Source of the DNA: UMGS1889 sp964540575
GTDB taxonomy: Bacteria; Bacillota; Clostridia; Oscillospirales; Ruminococcaceae
Assembly: GCA_964540575.1 (NCBI GenBank)
Contig: CAZINI010000003.1
Location: 62,001-126,000 of the forward strand
Direction of reading: 5' to 3'
DNA length: 64,000 nt
The position numbers and the translations under genes are program-made. Below are positions 61,839 to 64,000 of this stretch, in pieces (position 1 is the stretch's first letter; each line of letters starts with the position of its first letter). The notes beneath the pieces were generated by a model. It was given only the letters and a program-made list of their open reading frames with translations. It did no database searches and was not told the origin of the DNA.

Positions 61839-62567
61839 ATGAAGCTTCCCGAGATGATACTTTTTGATTACGGAAATACGATTTTATATGAGCAATATGT
61901 GGACGGCGTTAAGGGACACAAAGCGGTTTTTCGGCATCTGACCAAAAATCCCGACAATGTGACTCCCGAGCAGGTAAACGAGCTGGGCGGGGAGATATTC
62001 AAAAGGCTGAATATCCCGAGAAACAGCGGTTTTGAGATACATCAGCGGTTTTACGATAAGCTTCAATATGAATATTTCGGTCTGGAATTCGACATTCCTT
62101 ATGAGGATATTGAACTGATATTCTGGAAAAACGCTTCGGAGATAAAGCTTATGCCGGGTGTTAAAAAAATGCTTGCTTATCTTCGGGAGAATGGCATACG
62201 CAGCGGAGTCATCAGCAATCTCGGCTGGTCGGGAAATGCCCTGAAAACCCGCATTGACGAGTGCTTGCCCGAGAATGAATTCGAGTTTGTCATTGCGTCC
62301 AGCGAGTATATTTTCCGCAAGCCCGACAGGCTTATCTTCGAGCTGGCACTGAGAAAAGCGGGCTTGACTGCTGACAAGGTGTGGTTTTGCGGAGATACGG
62401 TTTCGGCGGATATTGACGGTGCACATAATATGGGAATATTTCCCGTTTGGTATGATGACAAAACTATCCCGTGCCCCTGGAAAACGCCTTGTCCCGAACC
62501 CGATTATGAGCATTTGCACATTAACGATTGGAACAGTCTGACAGATATTCTTGAAAAATTGAAATGA
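61839..62567 (+). CDS. HAD-superfamily hydrolase in the fuc operon
   Basis: A 242-residue phosphatase-like protein. Motif I is FDYGNT: the nucleophile Asp is present, but the second Asp of DxD is Gly, as in several epoxide-hydrolase-like HAD branches. Motif II is ISNLGWSG and motif IV is FCGDTVSADIDGA. It could dephosphorylate a fucose-pathway intermediate; this is inference from position. AAAGAGGGG precedes the ATG. Confidence 0.82.
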   Translation: MKLPEMILFDYGNTILYEQYVDGVKGHKAVFRHLTKNPDNVTPEQVNELGGEIFKRLNIPRNSGFEIHQRFYDKLQYEYFGLEFDIPYEDIELIFWKNASEIKLMPGVKKMLAYLRENGIRSGVISNLGWSGNALKTRIDECLPENEFEFVIASSEYIFRKPDRLIFELALRKAGLTADKVWFCGDTVSADIDGAHNMGIFPVWYDDKTIPCPWKTPCPEPDYEHLHINDWNSLTDILEKLK

Positions 62568-62577
62568 GGAACGGAAA

Positions 62578-63015
62578 ATGTTAAAAAATATCCCAAAGAT
62601 CCTATCTCCCGAGTTGGTGAAAACGCTGATGGAAATGGGTCACGGCGATGAGATAGTTATCGCTGACGGAAATTTCCCTTCGGAAACCATCGGAAAAAGG
62701 GTAGTACGGGCGGACGGTCACGGCGTTCCCGAGCTGCTGGACGCTATAATGCAGCTTTTCCCGCTGGACACCTACACTGAAAAACCTGTTATGCTTATGG
62801 AGGTCGTCCCCGGCGACCCGGTAGTTCCCACTATTTGGGACGAATACAAGGACATCATTAACAAGTACGAGCCCGAAAACTGCAAGATAGAAATGATAGA
62901 GCGTTTTGCGTTCTATGAGCGGGCAAAGACCGCTTATGCCGTTGTTGCCACGGGCGAGGAGGCTATTTATGCAAATATTATCCTCAAAAAGGGCGTCGTA
63001 AAAGGGAACGCTTAA
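62578..63015 (+). CDS. fucU: L-fucose mutarotase (RbsD/FucU family)
   Basis: A 145-residue sugar mutarotase interconverting alpha and beta fucose. The opening LKNIPKILSPELVKTLMEMGHGDEI-type residues, including the catalytic His, and VIADGNFPSE match FucU better than RbsD. It starts ten bases after the HAD gene. Confidence 0.9.
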   Translation: MLKNIPKILSPELVKTLMEMGHGDEIVIADGNFPSETIGKRVVRADGHGVPELLDAIMQLFPLDTYTEKPVMLMEVVPGDPVVPTIWDEYKDIINKYEPENCKIEMIERFAFYERAKTAYAVVATGEEAIYANIILKKGVVKGNA

Positions 63016-63068
63016 CCATTTTTTACAGCAAATCAACCGTTGTATCGGCACAACATAAGGAGGTCACT

Positions 63069-64000
63069 ATGTCGGAAAAACGTGTGCTTGCATTTGATTT
63101 CGGAGCATCGGGCGGACGGGCTATGCTATGTTCCTTTGACGGCGAAAAGATCACGCTGAAGGAGCTTCACCGTTTCGAGAATAATCCCGTTATGGTGGGG
63201 AAAACCTTTTACTGGGACATTCTTCGGCTGCTTCACGAGGTCAAGCAGGGAATTATCAAGGCGAAAAATGACGGCGGCTTTGACAGCATCGGAGTTGACA
63301 CATGGGGCGTCGATTTCGGGCTTATCGACAAGGAGGGCAGGCTGCTGGACAATCCCGTTCATTATCGGGACAGGCGAACCGAGGGGCTTGCTGAAAAGTC
63401 ATTTCGCTATATAAACCGTGAGCAATTTTACAAGATAACGGGCATTCAGTTTATGGACATAAACACGGTCTTTCAGCTGATGGCGGTTAAACGTGACCGT
63501 CCCGACCTGTTGAAACGTGCTGACAAGCTGCTGCTTATGCCCGATCTTTTCAACTTTCTGCTGACGGGTGAGGCACACGCCGAATATTCCATTGCCTCCA
63601 CCACTCAGATGATGAACGCCACCAACGGCATCTGGTCGGACACGGTGCTGAAAGCTCTCGGTATCCCTCGGAATATTCTCCCCGACATTATCCCGAGCGG
63701 CAGCTTGGCGGGTATGCTTTCCGATGAGATATGCGAGGAGCTGGACGTTCCCAAAGTGCCTGTTTTCGCCGTTTGCGGACATGATACACAGTGTGCCGCA
63801 GCAGCCGTTCCCACCGAAGAGGAGGACTTTATCTTTATTTCCTGCGGAACATGGTCGCTGTTCGGCACGGAGCTTGACGAGCCTGTGCTTACGGAAAAAT
63901 CAGCAGAGCTCAGCGTTTCCAACGAGGGCGGCTACGGCGGAAAAACAACGCTGCTGAAAAATATCATCGGTCTGTGGCTTATTCAGGAAAGCCGCCGTCA
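63069..64000 (+). CDS. Rhamnulokinase/L-fuculokinase-type sugar kinase (3' truncated by window)
   Basis: The frame from ATG 63069 stays open to the window end (310 residues). FGGY-kinase features are AFDFGASGGRAM (phosphate 1), GVDTWGVDFGLID and SCGTWSLFG. The sequence fits the rhamnulokinase branch, which in several gut bacteria serves as fuculokinase. AAGGAGG precedes the start. A fucose isomerase gene is not seen and may follow beyond the window. Confidence 0.88.
   Translation, partial: MSEKRVLAFDFGASGGRAMLCSFDGEKITLKELHRFENNPVMVGKTFYWDILRLLHEVKQGIIKAKNDGGFDSIGVDTWGVDFGLIDKEGRLLDNPVHYRDRRTEGLAEKSFRYINREQFYKITGIQFMDINTVFQLMAVKRDRPDLLKRADKLLLMPDLFNFLLTGEAHAEYSIASTTQMMNATNGIWSDTVLKALGIPRNILPDIIPSGSLAGMLSDEICEELDVPKVPVFAVCGHDTQCAAAAVPTEEEDFIFISCGTWSLFGTELDEPVLTEKSAELSVSNEGGYGGKTTLLKNIIGLWLIQESRR

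Overview
The window looks like chromosome from a Gram-positive Bacillota (Clostridia), most likely a gut anaerobe related to Ruminococcus (Oscillospiraceae). The reasons are a fused IspH-ribosomal S1 gene, a gerA-type spore germination operon, glycyl-radical (anaerobic) pyruvate formate-lyase, strong AGGAGG ribosome binding sites, TTGACA-17-TATAAT promoters and simple hairpin terminators. No rRNA, tRNA, insertion sequence, prophage, CRISPR array or recognisable defence system was found. The species assignment is inference.

Layout. 1-10.9 kb: the end of a DNA translocase (FtsK/SpoIIIE), a small membrane protein, a YgiQ-type radical SAM protein overlapping a membrane-anchored ComEC-like metallo-beta-lactamase, a DUF3006 protein, then an RpiR regulator, a HI0933-type flavoprotein, cmk, plsC and ispH-rpsA, ending at a clear terminator. 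10.9-16 kb: a complete glucose-type PTS set (EII in the order A-C-B, a phosphatase/nuclease-like protein, HPr, EI) behind a 121-nt palindrome. 16-25.9 kb: a PHP phosphoesterase, a large membrane-anchored von Willebrand A protein, a highly structured intergenic repeat, a low-molecular-weight tyrosine phosphatase with a HAD phosphatase, EcsC, an SDR dehydrogenase, and a BlaI/M56 (BlaR1-like) pair with two visible operators. 25.9-34.4 kb: gerAA-gerAB-gerAC divergent from radC, then uvrB, an RluA pseudouridine synthase, a second PHP protein and a TSCPD protein.

34.4-46.5 kb: a YdcF protein, an orphan sugar-binding lipoprotein, then the pyruvate formate-lyase locus. There the catalytic polypeptide and the glycyl-radical domain are two separate genes, followed by a short formate-channel gene. 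On the minus strand lies a four-gene operon: a diacylglycerol-kinase-like protein, a hybrid sensor kinase lacking the phospho-accepting histidine, a GH2 beta-mannosidase and an HD protein. 46.7-57.5 kb: an ABC/FtsX exporter, galT, an MntR-like regulator, a FliD-like protein, a Na/phosphate cotransporter, an MFS protein and two envelope proteins. 57.6-64 kb: cysK with an Rrf2 regulator, then an L-fucose operon (fucA, fucO, a HAD phosphatase, fucU, a sugar kinase cut by the window end). A four-helix-bundle (S23) gene is inserted in it, flanked by a perfect 19-nt inverted repeat.

How it fits together: sugars enter through the PTS, galactose is handled by galT, mannosides by the GH2 enzyme and fucose by the fuc operon. 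Pyruvate is cleaved to acetyl-CoA and formate by the split PFL, and formate would leave through the FNT channel. The most interesting points are the split PFL, the internal translation start inside ispH-rpsA, HPr without Ser46, the histidine-less sensor kinase, and three unexplained structured or repeat elements (10937-11057, 19959-20139, 60058-60572).
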